Shown here piece by piece: positions 1 to 4,817 of a stretch of DNA of 5,541 nt (its first letter is position 1; each line of letters starts with the position of its first letter). Origin of the DNA: Candidatus Gastranaerophilales bacterium (lineage in GTDB: Bacteria; Cyanobacteriota; Vampirovibrionia; Gastranaerophilales; Gastranaerophilaceae); NCBI GenBank assembly GCA_900766355.1, contig CAAFVD010000017.1, forward strand, positions 1-5,541, in the 5' to 3' direction. The notes beneath the pieces were generated by a model. It did not search any database. It saw nothing but the letters and a program-made list of their open reading frames with translations, and was not told where the DNA came from. The position numbers and the translations under genes are program-made.

Positions 1-1
1 A

Positions 2-295
2 TCTCCAACAGAAAGAGTAAGAGAAACATTTTCATACTTTAGCCTTATACCGTTTGGATATGCAAATTTTGCTCCACTTATTACAGCCATACTTACTGTT
101 GTTATCTTGTTGCTTTCGTTGATTTCTTTGAAGAAAGATAGCGTTTTTAATGCCTTGTTTGTTCTTTCGATTATTACAGCAATTATTTCTCTTATGCCGT
201 TGATGTATGGATTAAACAATTACTCCCTTGTAGGAGCTTTTATAACGATAGCCCTTGTAACAGAAAGCATTTTTGTTAAGGCACAACAGAAATAA
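2..295 (+). CDS. Small multi-spanning membrane protein, 5'-partial
   Basis: The reading frame is open from the left edge of the window to a TAA at 293-295, giving 97 visible residues; the true start lies upstream. A TTG at 107 would give a shorter product but has no convincing ribosome binding site, and the frame upstream of it looks coding (PTERVRETF, then SLIPFGYANFAP). Three hydrophobic segments are visible at about residues 23-42, 49-68 and 75-93 of the visible part, with a short basic stretch (LKKDS) between the first two and a charged C-terminal tail (VKAQQK). This fits a small integral membrane protein of the cytoplasmic membrane. No catalytic motif is visible and I do not recognise a named family. 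It is followed after 8 nt by the first hairpin element, so it appears to be the cargo of the leftmost cassette. Confidence 0.8.
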   Translation, partial: SPTERVRETFSYFSLIPFGYANFAPLITAILTVVILLLSLISLKKDSVFNALFVLSIITAIISLMPLMYGLNNYSLVGAFITIALVTESIFVKAQQK

Positions 296-302
296 TGCGA
301 AA

Positions 303-343
303 ATTCCAGTTGATCGAGCTGGAAAATATGAACTTGTTGGAGG
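303..343 (+). repeat. Intergenic cassette element copy 1 (hairpin plus RBS)
   Basis: The left half is TTCCAGTT (304-311), loop GATCG (312-316), AGCTGGAA (317-324): an 8-bp stem with one T-G wobble. The right half (325-338) is a diverged AAATATGAACTTGTT, followed by GGAGG at 339-343, which serves the next gene. The 14 nt AGTTGATCGAGCTG (308-321) recur exactly at 4659-4672. No T-tract follows the stem, so this is not an intrinsic terminator. Confidence 0.75.
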
Positions 344-352
344 AAAAACATC

Positions 353-871
353 ATGAAAAAAGATGTGTTTTTGTTGTTTGATACAGCATGTATATATGAA
401 ATAGTATGCTTGAATTATTTCTTAAAATTCACTGGCTCAGAAACAATATTCTGTTCTGTCAGAGGAAGTGATATAACATCGATGGAGGGGTACCGAATTG
501 GAATTGATTGCAAGATATCCGATATAGAATTAAGCAATATCCGAAGTCTGATTATTCCAGGTGGAGATGTTAGCAATATGCGAAACGAAGAGGTATATAG
601 CCTTTTCAGGAAGGCAAAGGAAAGAAATGTTATCATAGGTGGTATTTGCGCTGGGGTCGATATCCTGGATGAATCCGGTATATTAAGCAATATTCAATCT
701 ACTCATTCGACAGATGTTGATTGCATAGGAGACAGAAATATTGTGACTTCAAGGGCAAATGGATATGTAGATTTTGCGATTGAAATGGGTAAAATGTTGG
801 AACTTTTTGAGGACGAACAGGATTTGCAGGAAACCATTTCTTTTTGGAAATATCACCGGAATATACAGTAA
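353..871 (+). CDS. DJ-1/PfpI-family protein (class I glutamine amidotransferase-like)
   Basis: A 172-residue protein, about the usual length for single-domain DJ-1/PfpI proteins, so it looks complete. Family marks are visible in order: an N-terminal beta strand DVFLLFD with Glu16 in the position of the conserved DJ-1 glutamate, LIIPGG at about 66-71, the nucleophile elbow GGICAG with Cys99 at 96-101, His118, and the C-terminal VTSRANGYVDFAIEMG segment (131-146) that matches the usual 'TS..G...F' helix region. Members include proteases, chaperones, glyoxalases/deglycases and amidotransferase-like regulators; the substrate cannot be read from sequence. No signal peptide is seen, so it is probably cytosolic. 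GGAGG at 339-343 lies 9 nt before the ATG and fixes the start. It sits alone between two cassette elements. Confidence 0.9.
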   Translation: MKKDVFLLFDTACIYEIVCLNYFLKFTGSETIFCSVRGSDITSMEGYRIGIDCKISDIELSNIRSLIIPGGDVSNMRNEEVYSLFRKAKERNVIIGGICAGVDILDESGILSNIQSTHSTDVDCIGDRNIVTSRANGYVDFAIEMGKMLELFEDEQDLQETISFWKYHRNIQ

Positions 872-900
872 ATCTCAGCTTGTAGAATCGGGATTTGACA
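871..900 (+). repeat. Intergenic cassette element copy 2, hairpin right arm missing
   Basis: AATCTCAGCTTG (871-882) runs directly into TAGAATCGGGATTTGA (883-898). Compared with copies that read CAG.TTGCCGAACTGTAGAATCG (3372-3394) or CAGCTTGCGAGCTG (1683-1696), the 7 nt corresponding to CGARCTG, the right arm of the stem, are absent. The element can therefore no longer fold. The right half is well preserved and continues into the direct-repeat region in front of the HTH gene. It begins on the last base of the preceding stop codon. Confidence 0.65.
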
Positions 901-982
901 ACGAAAATATTTTTGAAATGCTAATGTAAAAGCATTTTGACAACGAAAAATGTAAATGAAAAAGAGATTTGATAGACGAAAT
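893..982 (+). repeat. Three direct repeats around an inverted repeat upstream of the HTH gene
   Basis: TTTGACAACGAAAA occurs exactly at 894-907 and 936-949 (42 bp apart), and a diverged third copy TTTGATAGACGAAA lies at 968-981. Between the first two is an inverted repeat AAATGCT (916-922) / AGCATTT (931-937), with 8 nt between the arms. The repeats look derived from the right half of the cassette element (GATTTGACA). Their place just upstream of an XRE-type regulator makes them candidate operator sites for that protein, which is inference. Confidence 0.6.
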
Positions 983-1001
983 GCTTATTTGTGTATATGA
1001 T
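969..1001 (+). promoter_or_regulatory. Weak candidate promoter for the first HTH gene
   Basis: TTGATA (969-974) is followed after 19 nt by TATATG (994-999), overlapping TATGAT (996-1001). The spacing is longer than ideal and both boxes are imperfect. Two perfect TTGACA hexamers upstream (895-900 and 937-942) have no good -10 box at 16-18 nt. The site overlaps the third direct repeat, so a regulator binding there could block it. Confidence 0.25.
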
Positions 1002-1025
1002 ATAGGCAGAAAAAGGAAGGTGACT

Positions 1026-1670
1026 ATGAATATAGGGACAAAAATCAAAAACGCACGAACAAGCGCAAACCTTACACAAGAACAAGTTGCAGAAGCACTT
1101 GACGTAAGTAGACAAACGGTTTCTAACTGGGAAAATGAAAAAACATACCCTGATATTGTGAGTGTCATTAAAATGAGTGACTTATATAACATTAGTCTTG
1201 ACCATCTGTTAAAGGAGGAAAAGCCTATGTCAGATTATCTAAATTATCTTGAAGAAAGTACTAATACGGTAAGAAGTAAAAATAAACTGTCTATGATTAT
1301 TTTGCTTGCAACTTATCTCGGAATTTGGGCGGTTTCACTTATAACGTTCTGGTTTTTTATTAGTGGGACTGACTCAATGGGATATAGCATTATGTTTTTG
1401 TGGGTGCTTCTCCCGGTTACAACATTTGTGATTTCCCTGCTGATTGGAAAAAATAATTACATGGGAAGGTGGAAATGGTTTTTTTCGATTGCATTTGGCA
1501 TTATGTATATGCTTGCGGAGTATGCGACTTTTAGCGCCGCAAATATGATTAGTTTTGATAAAATTAATATGCCGCAATTTTCCTTGATACTGATAGGAGC
1601 AATTATTTCTCAGACCGGATTAGTAGTAGGTACTTTTATTAATTATGTAAAATCTAAAGATAGAAAGTAA
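1026..1670 (+). CDS. XRE-family HTH regulator with four-helix membrane domain
   Basis: The 214-residue protein has an N-terminal Cro/C1-type (HTH_3) DNA-binding domain at about residues 3-62: IGTKIKNARTSANLTQEQVA, then the recognition helix region VSRQTVSNWEN (27-37), PDI and LSLDHLL-like ending. A charged linker (63-87) leads to four predicted membrane helices at about 88-112, 118-141, 149-172 and 185-208. Known relatives combine XRE domains with C-terminal membrane segments and are thought to be membrane-tethered one-component regulators; the signal is unknown. The ATG at 1026 is chosen because GGAAGG (1015-1020) sits 5 nt upstream; a longer frame from a TTG at 969 lacks an RBS. A strong internal AAAGGAGG (1211-1218) lies 8 nt before Met68 (ATG 1227), just after the HTH domain, so a membrane-only product is possible. 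Direct repeats upstream suggest autoregulation. Confidence 0.9.
   Translation: MNIGTKIKNARTSANLTQEQVAEALDVSRQTVSNWENEKTYPDIVSVIKMSDLYNISLDHLLKEEKPMSDYLNYLEESTNTVRSKNKLSMIILLATYLGIWAVSLITFWFFISGTDSMGYSIMFLWVLLPVTTFVISLLIGKNNYMGRWKWFFSIAFGIMYMLAEYATFSAANMISFDKINMPQFSLILIGAIISQTGLVVGTFINYVKSKDRK
1211..1229 (+). promoter_or_regulatory. Internal ribosome binding site and ATG inside the HTH gene
   Basis: AAAGGAGG at 1211-1218 followed by an 8-nt spacer and ATG at 1227-1229, in frame with the gene. Initiation here would give a 147-residue protein lacking the DNA-binding domain but keeping all four membrane helices. The SD match is better than the one at the gene's own start. The codons (AAG GAG GAA) also encode an ordinary KEE linker, so chance is possible. 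Confidence 0.35.
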
Positions 1671-1674
1671 CCAT

Positions 1675-1724
1675 ACAACTTCCAGCTTGCGAGCTGAAAA
1701 ATTTGAATTTTGACAGAAAGAAGG
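1675..1724 (+). repeat. Intergenic cassette element copy 3 (hairpin plus RBS)
   Basis: ACAACTTCCAG (1675-1685) begins the element. The stem is CAGCT (1683-1687) / AGCTG (1692-1696) with loop TGCG (1688-1691), and two outer T-A pairs beyond one mismatch. The right half reads AAAAATTTGAATTTTGACAG (1697-1716) and runs into AAGAAGG, the RBS of the next gene. The 14 nt AACTTCCAGCTTGC (1677-1690) recur exactly at 5307-5320. Confidence 0.75.
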
Positions 1725-1730
1725 ATTGTT

Positions 1731-2060
1731 ATGAAGCTTATCAATACCAGAAAATTCACATGGATAATTTGCATTATAGGATGTTTGCTTGCTCTTGTGA
1801 GCATATTTTTCTTACCGAGTATTATTCCAGTACATTTTGCAAATGGGATTGCGGATGATTATGGAAGAAAAATACAAATATTCTTATTTCCTATATTACA
1901 AGTGCTTATCACATTTTTGACGGGACGAGAAAAAGTAAAATATTTCCTGACACATTCAAAAACTTTCTTAACGGACATCCAGTTTAATTGGATGATAGAT
2001 GGTGTACTTTTATTGGTAATGTTTGCAGAAATATGGGTTATCCATGCTTCATTTGCATAG
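1731..2060 (+). CDS. Small membrane protein with DUF1648-like domain
   Basis: The 109-residue protein has a hydrophobic helix at about 10-28 followed by LPSIIPVHFANGIADDYGRK (28-47), the pattern typical of DUF1648: proline, 'IPVHF', Gly and Asp, then 'G.K'. Further helices lie at about 48-63 and 89-106. DUF1648 is found in SdpI-like immunity proteins and related membrane proteins. Here the protein is short, lacking the longer C-terminal helices of SdpI, so immunity is only a possibility. The ATG at 1731 is preferred because AAGG (1721-1724) lies 6 nt upstream; a TTG at 1710 falls inside the repeat element and has no RBS. The gene is flanked on both sides by hairpin elements and appears to be a one-gene cassette. 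Confidence 0.75.
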   Translation: MKLINTRKFTWIICIIGCLLALVSIFFLPSIIPVHFANGIADDYGRKIQIFLFPILQVLITFLTGREKVKYFLTHSKTFLTDIQFNWMIDGVLLLVMFAEIWVIHASFA

Positions 2061-2073
2061 AAATATTATTTGA

Positions 2074-2118
2074 ACAACTATCAGTTTATATAGCTGAAAA
2101 ATCGAAAGTTATAGGAGG
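2074..2118 (+). repeat. Intergenic cassette element copy 4 (hairpin plus RBS)
   Basis: ACAACTATCAG (2074-2084) matches the start of copy 3 at nearly every base. The stem is TCAGTT (2081-2086) / AGCTGA (2092-2097) with one T-G wobble and a 5-nt TATAT loop. The right half AAATCGAAAGTT (2099-2110) is repeated exactly at 2342-2353. AGGAGG at 2113-2118 is the RBS of the next gene. Confidence 0.75.
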
Positions 2119-2127
2119 TGAATTTTC

Positions 2128-2343
2128 ATGAAATGTCCATATTGTGGTGATGAAATGATAAGAGGATACCTAATGAGTTCACGAGACATTACTTTTGCAG
2201 TTGATAATCCGACAAAAGTTTTTTTTCGTATAAAAAAATCGGACGATCTGGAATTGAGTAAAGGTTCAGCAGGAATCCCTCATTGCGAAGCTTATCGTTG
2301 CAGTAGTTGCAAAAAGATTTTGATTGATTATGCAAATAGATAA
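2128..2343 (+). CDS. Small zinc-ribbon protein (DUF6487-like)
   Basis: The 71-residue protein begins KCPYCGDEM (Cys3, Cys6) and ends with YRCSSCKKILIDY (Cys58, Cys61). Two CxxC knuckles spaced about 50 residues apart fit a zinc ribbon with the four cysteines as ligands; Cys53 is an extra cysteine nearby. The 'MKCPYCG.EM..GY', 'F' rich centre and 'EAYRC..CKKI..DY' ending match what I recall of the small DUF6487 proteins common in Clostridia; the family name is from memory. The function is unknown, with DNA, RNA or protein binding possible. No membrane segment or signal peptide is present. AGGAGG (2113-2118) lies 9 nt before the ATG. Only a right-half element separates it from the next gene 30 nt downstream, so the two may be co-expressed. 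Confidence 0.8.
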   Translation: MKCPYCGDEMIRGYLMSSRDITFAVDNPTKVFFRIKKSDDLELSKGSAGIPHCEAYRCSSCKKILIDYANR

Positions 2344-2363
2344 ATCGAAAGTTGACAAAGGAG
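2341..2363 (+). repeat. Right-half cassette element copy 5 (no hairpin)
   Basis: AAATCGAAAGTTGACA (2342-2357) matches the right half of copy 4, overlaps the stop codon of the zinc-ribbon gene, and runs into AAAGGAG (2357-2363), the RBS of the next gene. No CAGYT hairpin half is present upstream, because the coding region occupies that place. Confidence 0.6.
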
Positions 2364-2373
2364 TTGAGCTGAT

Positions 2374-2781
2374 ATGAAAAAGAAAATCATCATATTGCTG
2401 TCTGTTGTGATAATTCTTTTGATGGGCATTGTTGTATGGTTTAATATTCCACTCGACTTGATGGACTTAGACCCTAATGAGGTGATGGAAATAGTTGTTT
2501 TCAATGGCAATAGCGGAAATGCAACACATATTACCGACAAAGAGCAGATTCAGCATATTGTCGAAAATTTGAATGGCGTCGAAGTAAAGCGGTCAAAGCT
2601 ATCTTTGGGATATATGGGATATAATTTCAAAGTTACTATTTATTTGTCTGATGGCAACGAGGCAGGCGATTGGAATAATTTTATTATCAATTCAGATGAT
2701 ACAATTAGAAAAGATCCATTTTTCTATTCTGTTACAAAGGGAAATATTGATTACAGCTATATTGAAGGTATCGTAGAATAA
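2374..2781 (+). CDS. Membrane-anchored exported protein of unknown function (possibly DUF5301-like)
   Basis: The 135-residue protein starts MKKK and has a single strong hydrophobic helix at about 4-24, with no lipobox cysteine and no clear signal peptidase site, so an N-terminal membrane anchor with an outside domain (25-135) is most likely. The outside part contains EIVVFNGNSG, THITDKEQIQHIVENLNG, a basic strand VKRSKL, GYMGYNFKVTIYLSDG and NNFIINSDDTIRKDPFFY. The 'D.E.I..I...LN' then 'G..F..T.Y..DG' arrangement resembles small extracytoplasmic domains annotated DUF5301 in Clostridia; this is from memory and unconfirmed. No catalytic residues stand out. AAAGGAG (2357-2363) lies 10 nt before the ATG at 2374. 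The gap to the next gene is 30 nt, suggesting co-transcription. Confidence 0.8.
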   Translation: MKKKIIILLSVVIILLMGIVVWFNIPLDLMDLDPNEVMEIVVFNGNSGNATHITDKEQIQHIVENLNGVEVKRSKLSLGYMGYNFKVTIYLSDGNEAGDWNNFIINSDDTIRKDPFFYSVTKGNIDYSYIEGIVE

Positions 2782-2782
2782 C

Positions 2783-2804
2783 AAAAATTAGAAGTTTGGA
2801 GGGG
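2783..2804 (+). repeat. Degenerate right-half cassette element copy 6
   Basis: AAAAATTAGAAGTTTGGAGG (2783-2802) aligns loosely with the right half of other copies (AAAAATCGAAAGTT then AGGAGG at copy 4). No hairpin half is present. It is the weakest repeat call, because an A-rich stretch before a GGAGGGG RBS could look like this by chance. Confidence 0.35.
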
Positions 2805-2811
2805 TTATATT

Positions 2812-3360
2812 ATGATAATAGAGCCAATGATAGTGACTGATAAAATAGGGCGTTCTATCGTTTTGCGTAATGCGGAAGAAGATGATGCAGCAAGTCTAAT
2901 CAAATTTATGAAAATTACGACAGGAGAAACCCCATTTTTAATCCGAGAGCCAGACGAGTTTTCTTTAACTATTGAGCAGGAAAAAATTTTTATAAAAGAA
3001 CAAAAGGATAATCCGAGAGCATTAATGTTGATTGCAACGGTAGATGAAAAACATATTGGTAATTGCTCTTTGAATGGCATAGGACAGTATCGAAGATATG
3101 CCCATCGTTGTGAAGTGGCGATTGCTTTATATCAAAAATATTGCGGTACAGGAATTGGTAAATTAATGTTAGAAAGAATCTTAACCATTGCAAAGAAGGC
3201 TGGTTATGAACAAGCGGAATTAGAAGTGATTGCAACGAATGAATATGCTATAAATCTGTATCGTAAATTAGGGTTTGAAGAATATGGAAAATTTCCGAAT
3301 AATATGAGATATTCAGATGCAACCTATGCTGATGCCTTATGGATGATGAAAAAGTTATAA
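2812..3360 (+). CDS. GNAT-family N-acetyltransferase (RimI/RimJ-like)
   Basis: The 182-residue protein has the normal length and order of a single-domain GNAT enzyme. It begins with a beta strand IVLRNAEEDDAASLIKFM (16-33). The central strands are ALMLIATVDEKHIGNCSLNG (70-89) and HRCEVAIAL (98-106). Motif A, QKYCGTGIGKLML (108-120), is the acetyl-CoA pyrophosphate-binding loop (Q/R-x-x-G-x-G/A). The segment LEVIATNEYAINLYRKLGF (137-155) is motif B with the usual Asn143 and 'A..LY.K.GF'. Such enzymes transfer an acetyl group from acetyl-CoA to an amine; the acceptor (protein N-terminus, antibiotic or metabolite) cannot be told. It is probably cytosolic. GGAGGGG (2798-2804) lies 7 nt before the ATG at 2812; Met6 is a poorer alternative start. 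It is the last of three genes joined without hairpin elements. Confidence 0.95.
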   Translation: MIIEPMIVTDKIGRSIVLRNAEEDDAASLIKFMKITTGETPFLIREPDEFSLTIEQEKIFIKEQKDNPRALMLIATVDEKHIGNCSLNGIGQYRRYAHRCEVAIALYQKYCGTGIGKLMLERILTIAKKAGYEQAELEVIATNEYAINLYRKLGFEEYGKFPNNMRYSDATYADALWMMKKL

Positions 3361-3365
3361 AAAGT

Positions 3366-3408
3366 AAAATCCAGTTTGCCGAACTGTAGAATCGAAATTT
3401 GATGAGGG
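3366..3408 (+). repeat. Intergenic cassette element copy 7 (hairpin plus RBS)
   Basis: The stem CAGTT (3372-3376) / AACTG (3382-3386) is perfect, with loop TGCCG (3377-3381). The right half TAGAATCGAAATTTGA (3387-3402) differs from copy 2 (883-898) at two of 16 positions. GAGGG (3404-3408) is the RBS of the next gene. Against copy 3 both stem arms change together (CAGCT/AGCTG to CAGTT/AACTG), which supports the pairing. Confidence 0.8.
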
Positions 3409-3413
3409 TAATT

Positions 3414-4070
3414 ATGATAAATTTTTTGAATGATATAAGGAATGCAGAAAATCCAATATCCAATAATAGAAAACTTATAAATACCATAGCCCTATTGTTT
3501 TTCGGAATAGCGTTGGGAACTTTTTCAAAATATCTGGATTTTCGTCAAGCTGAACTTCCAAGTGTGCTTATGGCAATAAATGGAGTCTTAGATATTGGTA
3601 ATTTTCTTGGGCGTTTTGCAATCTGGGTATTGATTGCACTGTGTATTTCTATTTATAGCAATTCTGCAATAAGAGCAAGCATCAATGTTTTTGTATTCTT
3701 TGTTGGTATGGTTGCAAGCTACTATTTGTATTCAAACTATATTGCAGGATTTTTCCCAAGAAGTTATGCTATTATTTGGTTTGGATTTACAGCTGTTTCT
3801 CCATTATTGGCTTTTGTCTGCTGGTATGCAAGAGGGAAAAGCAAACTGGCATTTATACTGTCGGCTCTGATTTTGGCAGTATTGTTCAATATGTGCTTTG
3901 TATATGGAGTCGGATATTTTAGTGCACGGTCTGTTTTGGAAGTGATAGTCTTTATTATTGGATTTATTGTTTTGAGGAGAGACACATTGAAGAGTTCTGC
4001 GATAATGGGAACAATCAGTATAGTTTTTGCATTCCTGCTTAATATTGTTATTCCATTCCAGTTTGGATAA
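3414..4070 (+). CDS. Integral membrane protein with about seven helices, unknown function
   Basis: The 218-residue protein has hydrophobic segments at about 21-38, 64-82, 89-107, 117-139, 145-165, 174-188 and 195-214, separated by short charged loops (SKYLDFRQAELPS, YARGKSK, LRRDTLKSS). The conserved-looking LMAINGVLDIGNFLGRFAIW (52-71) and AGFFPRSYAIIWFG (111-124) could be functional loops. It resembles the DUF6518-type small membrane proteins of Firmicutes from memory, a tentative link. No transport, protease or ATPase motif is visible. Start choice: the ATG at 3414 has GAGGG (3404-3408) 5 nt upstream; the TTG at 3399 and ATG at 3402 lie within the repeat element and lack an RBS. The C-terminal codons IPFQFG encode TTCCAGTTTGGA (4056-4067), a stretch that resembles the left half of the cassette element. 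Confidence 0.85.
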   Translation: MINFLNDIRNAENPISNNRKLINTIALLFFGIALGTFSKYLDFRQAELPSVLMAINGVLDIGNFLGRFAIWVLIALCISIYSNSAIRASINVFVFFVGMVASYYLYSNYIAGFFPRSYAIIWFGFTAVSPLLAFVCWYARGKSKLAFILSALILAVLFNMCFVYGVGYFSARSVLEVIVFIIGFIVLRRDTLKSSAIMGTISIVFAFLLNIVIPFQFG

Positions 4071-4107
4071 ACAATGAAGAATTTTTATAATTATGAAGAG
4101 GATTATT

Positions 4108-4257
4108 ATGACAAATGAAATGATTATTCAGATTGCACAGGGAAAGTTAAAATCGCTTAATCCACTTTCTTGCAGGCTTTTTGGAAAAAATGAAATGAAA
4201 CAAGCGCAAATAAAAATGCCTATCCTGTCTGACCCACAGGATAGGCGTCGTCCGTAA
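4108..4257 (+). pseudogene. Truncated 49-codon ORF, probable N-terminal gene remnant
   Basis: An ATG at 4108 with GAAGAGGA (4095-4102) 5 nt upstream opens a 49-residue frame ending TAA at 4255-4257. The first part, MTNEMIIQIAQGKLKSLNPL then SCRLFGKNEMKQAQI (about residues 1-35), looks like normal coding sequence with a good translation start. The rest (KMPILSDPQDRRRP) is encoded by the arms of a perfect 11-bp hairpin and has a different character. I read this as the beginning of a longer gene cut off near 4205-4217 by insertion or deletion. I do not recognise the parent protein. A genuine 49-residue protein is the alternative. Confidence 0.5.
4207..4246 (-). terminator. Intrinsic terminator oriented for the minus strand
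   Basis: GCCTATCCTGT (4218-4228) and ACAGGATAGGC (4236-4246) pair perfectly over 11 bp around a 7-nt loop, with two further possible pairs outside. Read on the minus strand the stem is followed by ATTTTTATTT (complement of 4207-4216), a good T-tract. On the plus strand no T-run follows. No minus-strand gene now ends convincingly next to it, so it looks like a leftover 3' end. Confidence 0.6.
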
Positions 4258-4279
4258 GGACAATTAATCGTCTAAACTC

Positions 4280-4309
4280 GGAGCATCCACCTTTGGAGTG
4301 GGTGCTTCC
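4280..4309. repeat. Second hairpin in the disturbed zone
   Basis: GCATCCAC (4283-4290) pairs with GTGGGTGC (4298-4305), one wobble included, around a CTTTGGA loop; the outer GGA/TCC pairs extend it with one bulge. On the minus strand the same bases read in frame as EAPTPKVDAPSLDD and a stop at 4264-4266, which resembles the end of a protein. It may be a second piece of the inferred minus-strand gene remnant rather than an independent structure. Confidence 0.4.
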
Positions 4310-4326
4310 CTTTGTATAATTATAAT
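4293..4326 (+). promoter_or_regulatory. Candidate promoter with tandem TATAAT
   Basis: Two perfect TATAAT hexamers lie back to back at 4315-4320 and 4321-4326. TTGGAG (4293-4298) is 16 nt upstream of the first and is a half-match to a -35 box. It would drive the small membrane protein starting at 4409, which otherwise follows a terminated remnant. The -35 is weak, and AT-rich DNA gives such hexamers often. Confidence 0.35.
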
Positions 4327-4408
4327 AGCATTGATGCTGAAATAGTTCAAATATTTTTGAAAATTATTTGTTCGCTGGATTGGATTATAGACTTGGGAGG
4401 TATGTATT

Positions 4409-4633
4409 ATGGAAAATGCACCTGCAATTATATTGTTTTGGTGGTTCTTTATAGGTTTATTTGTATTTATGCTCGTATCGCTCGTTGCAGCAATTGTCCT
4501 CATGAAAAAAGGAAAAGAACTGGAGAATAAAAAGCTGAAGTTTCTAGGAAAAATATGTTCAGTCCTGTGCATAGTGTGTTCTGTTCCTATAGTCTTAGTG
4601 ATTGGATATGTTCTGTATCTTCGCTTTGGATAG
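4409..4633 (+). CDS. Small two-helix membrane protein, unknown function
   Basis: The 74-residue protein has two clear membrane helices at about 6-31 and 46-71 joined by a strongly basic loop MKKGKELENKKLKF (32-45), which by the positive-inside rule lies in the cytoplasm with both ends outside. GGGAGG (4395-4400) lies 8 nt before the ATG and fixes the start. An overlapping plus-strand frame (4312-4530) has only a TTG start and no RBS, so it is treated as spurious. I do not recognise a named family. The element usually found upstream is missing or unrecognisable here: only GCTGGATTGGATTATAGACT before the RBS hints at a diverged right half. This is consistent with the rearrangement just upstream. 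Confidence 0.75.
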   Translation: MENAPAIILFWWFFIGLFVFMLVSLVAAIVLMKKGKELENKKLKFLGKICSVLCIVCSVPIVLVIGYVLYLRFG

Positions 4634-4650
4634 TTGTAACAATGTATAGA

Positions 4651-4693
4651 CAAATCAAAGTTGATCGAGCTGAATAAAGTTGAATTTGAGAGG
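4651..4693 (+). repeat. Intergenic cassette element copy 9 (hairpin plus RBS)
   Basis: AGTT (4659-4662), loop GATCG (4663-4667), AGCT (4668-4671) forms a 4-bp stem with one wobble; the loop and both arms are identical to copy 1 over 14 nt (4659-4672 against 308-321). The outer bases have diverged (CAAA in place of TTCC). The right half GAATAAAGTTGAATTTGA (4672-4689) runs into GAGAGG (4688-4693). Confidence 0.65.
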
Positions 4694-4703
4694 TAGACAA
4701 GGT

Positions 4704-4817
4704 ATGTCTGGCAGAAAAACAGGGCATTTCTCGCTTTGTGTCGTGTTTATTTGCTGTGACATTTTATATAGTGACACCAGAGGAGGAACAATTACAAAAT
4801 GGATCAGAAAAAAATAG
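4704..4817 (+). CDS. Possible 37-residue leader ORF overlapping the second HTH gene
   Basis: An ATG at 4704 stands 10 nt after GAGAGG (4688-4693), the place where the gene begins in other cassettes here. The frame runs 37 codons, begins MSGRKTGHFSLCVVFICCDI and contains three cysteines (12, 17, 18), and stops at TAG 4815-4817, 17 nt inside the downstream HTH gene in a different frame. It could be a leader peptide whose translation affects initiation at 4799. The start codon spacing is acceptable, but the protein has no recognised family, so it may not be expressed. Confidence 0.35.
   Translation: MSGRKTGHFSLCVVFICCDILYSDTRGGTITKWIRKK
4779..4786 (+). promoter_or_regulatory. Ribosome binding site of the second HTH gene, long spacing
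   Basis: AGAGGAGG is a strong Shine-Dalgarno match, but the spacer to the ATG at 4799 is 12 nt (4787-4798), longer than for the other genes here. The site lies inside the 37-codon upstream ORF, so ribosomes translating that ORF would pass over it. Confidence 0.55.

Noticed and set aside
875..1192. Minus-strand ORF of 105 codons over the first HTH domain
   Set aside because: It overlaps a clear XRE domain on the plus strand, has low-complexity composition (Ser, Phe, Leu) and no RBS.
4056..4067. TTCCAGTTTGGA at the end of the seven-helix gene as a cassette element copy
   Set aside because: It encodes the protein's C-terminus and lacks the right half. Resemblance to the element may be chance, so it is mentioned only within that gene.
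4312..4530. Plus-strand ORF of 72 codons before the small membrane protein
   Set aside because: Its start is a TTG without an RBS, and it overlaps the better-supported gene at 4409 in another frame.
4264..4653. Minus-strand ORF of 129 codons
   Set aside because: It mostly mirrors the well-supported plus-strand membrane gene at 4409-4633 and has no RBS. Only its last 14 or so codons may be a real remnant.
303..4693. Intergenic hairpins as intrinsic terminators
   Set aside because: The stems are only 4-8 bp and are followed by purine-rich sequence (GAAAAATCGAAA), not a T-run, and they sit directly before the next gene's RBS.
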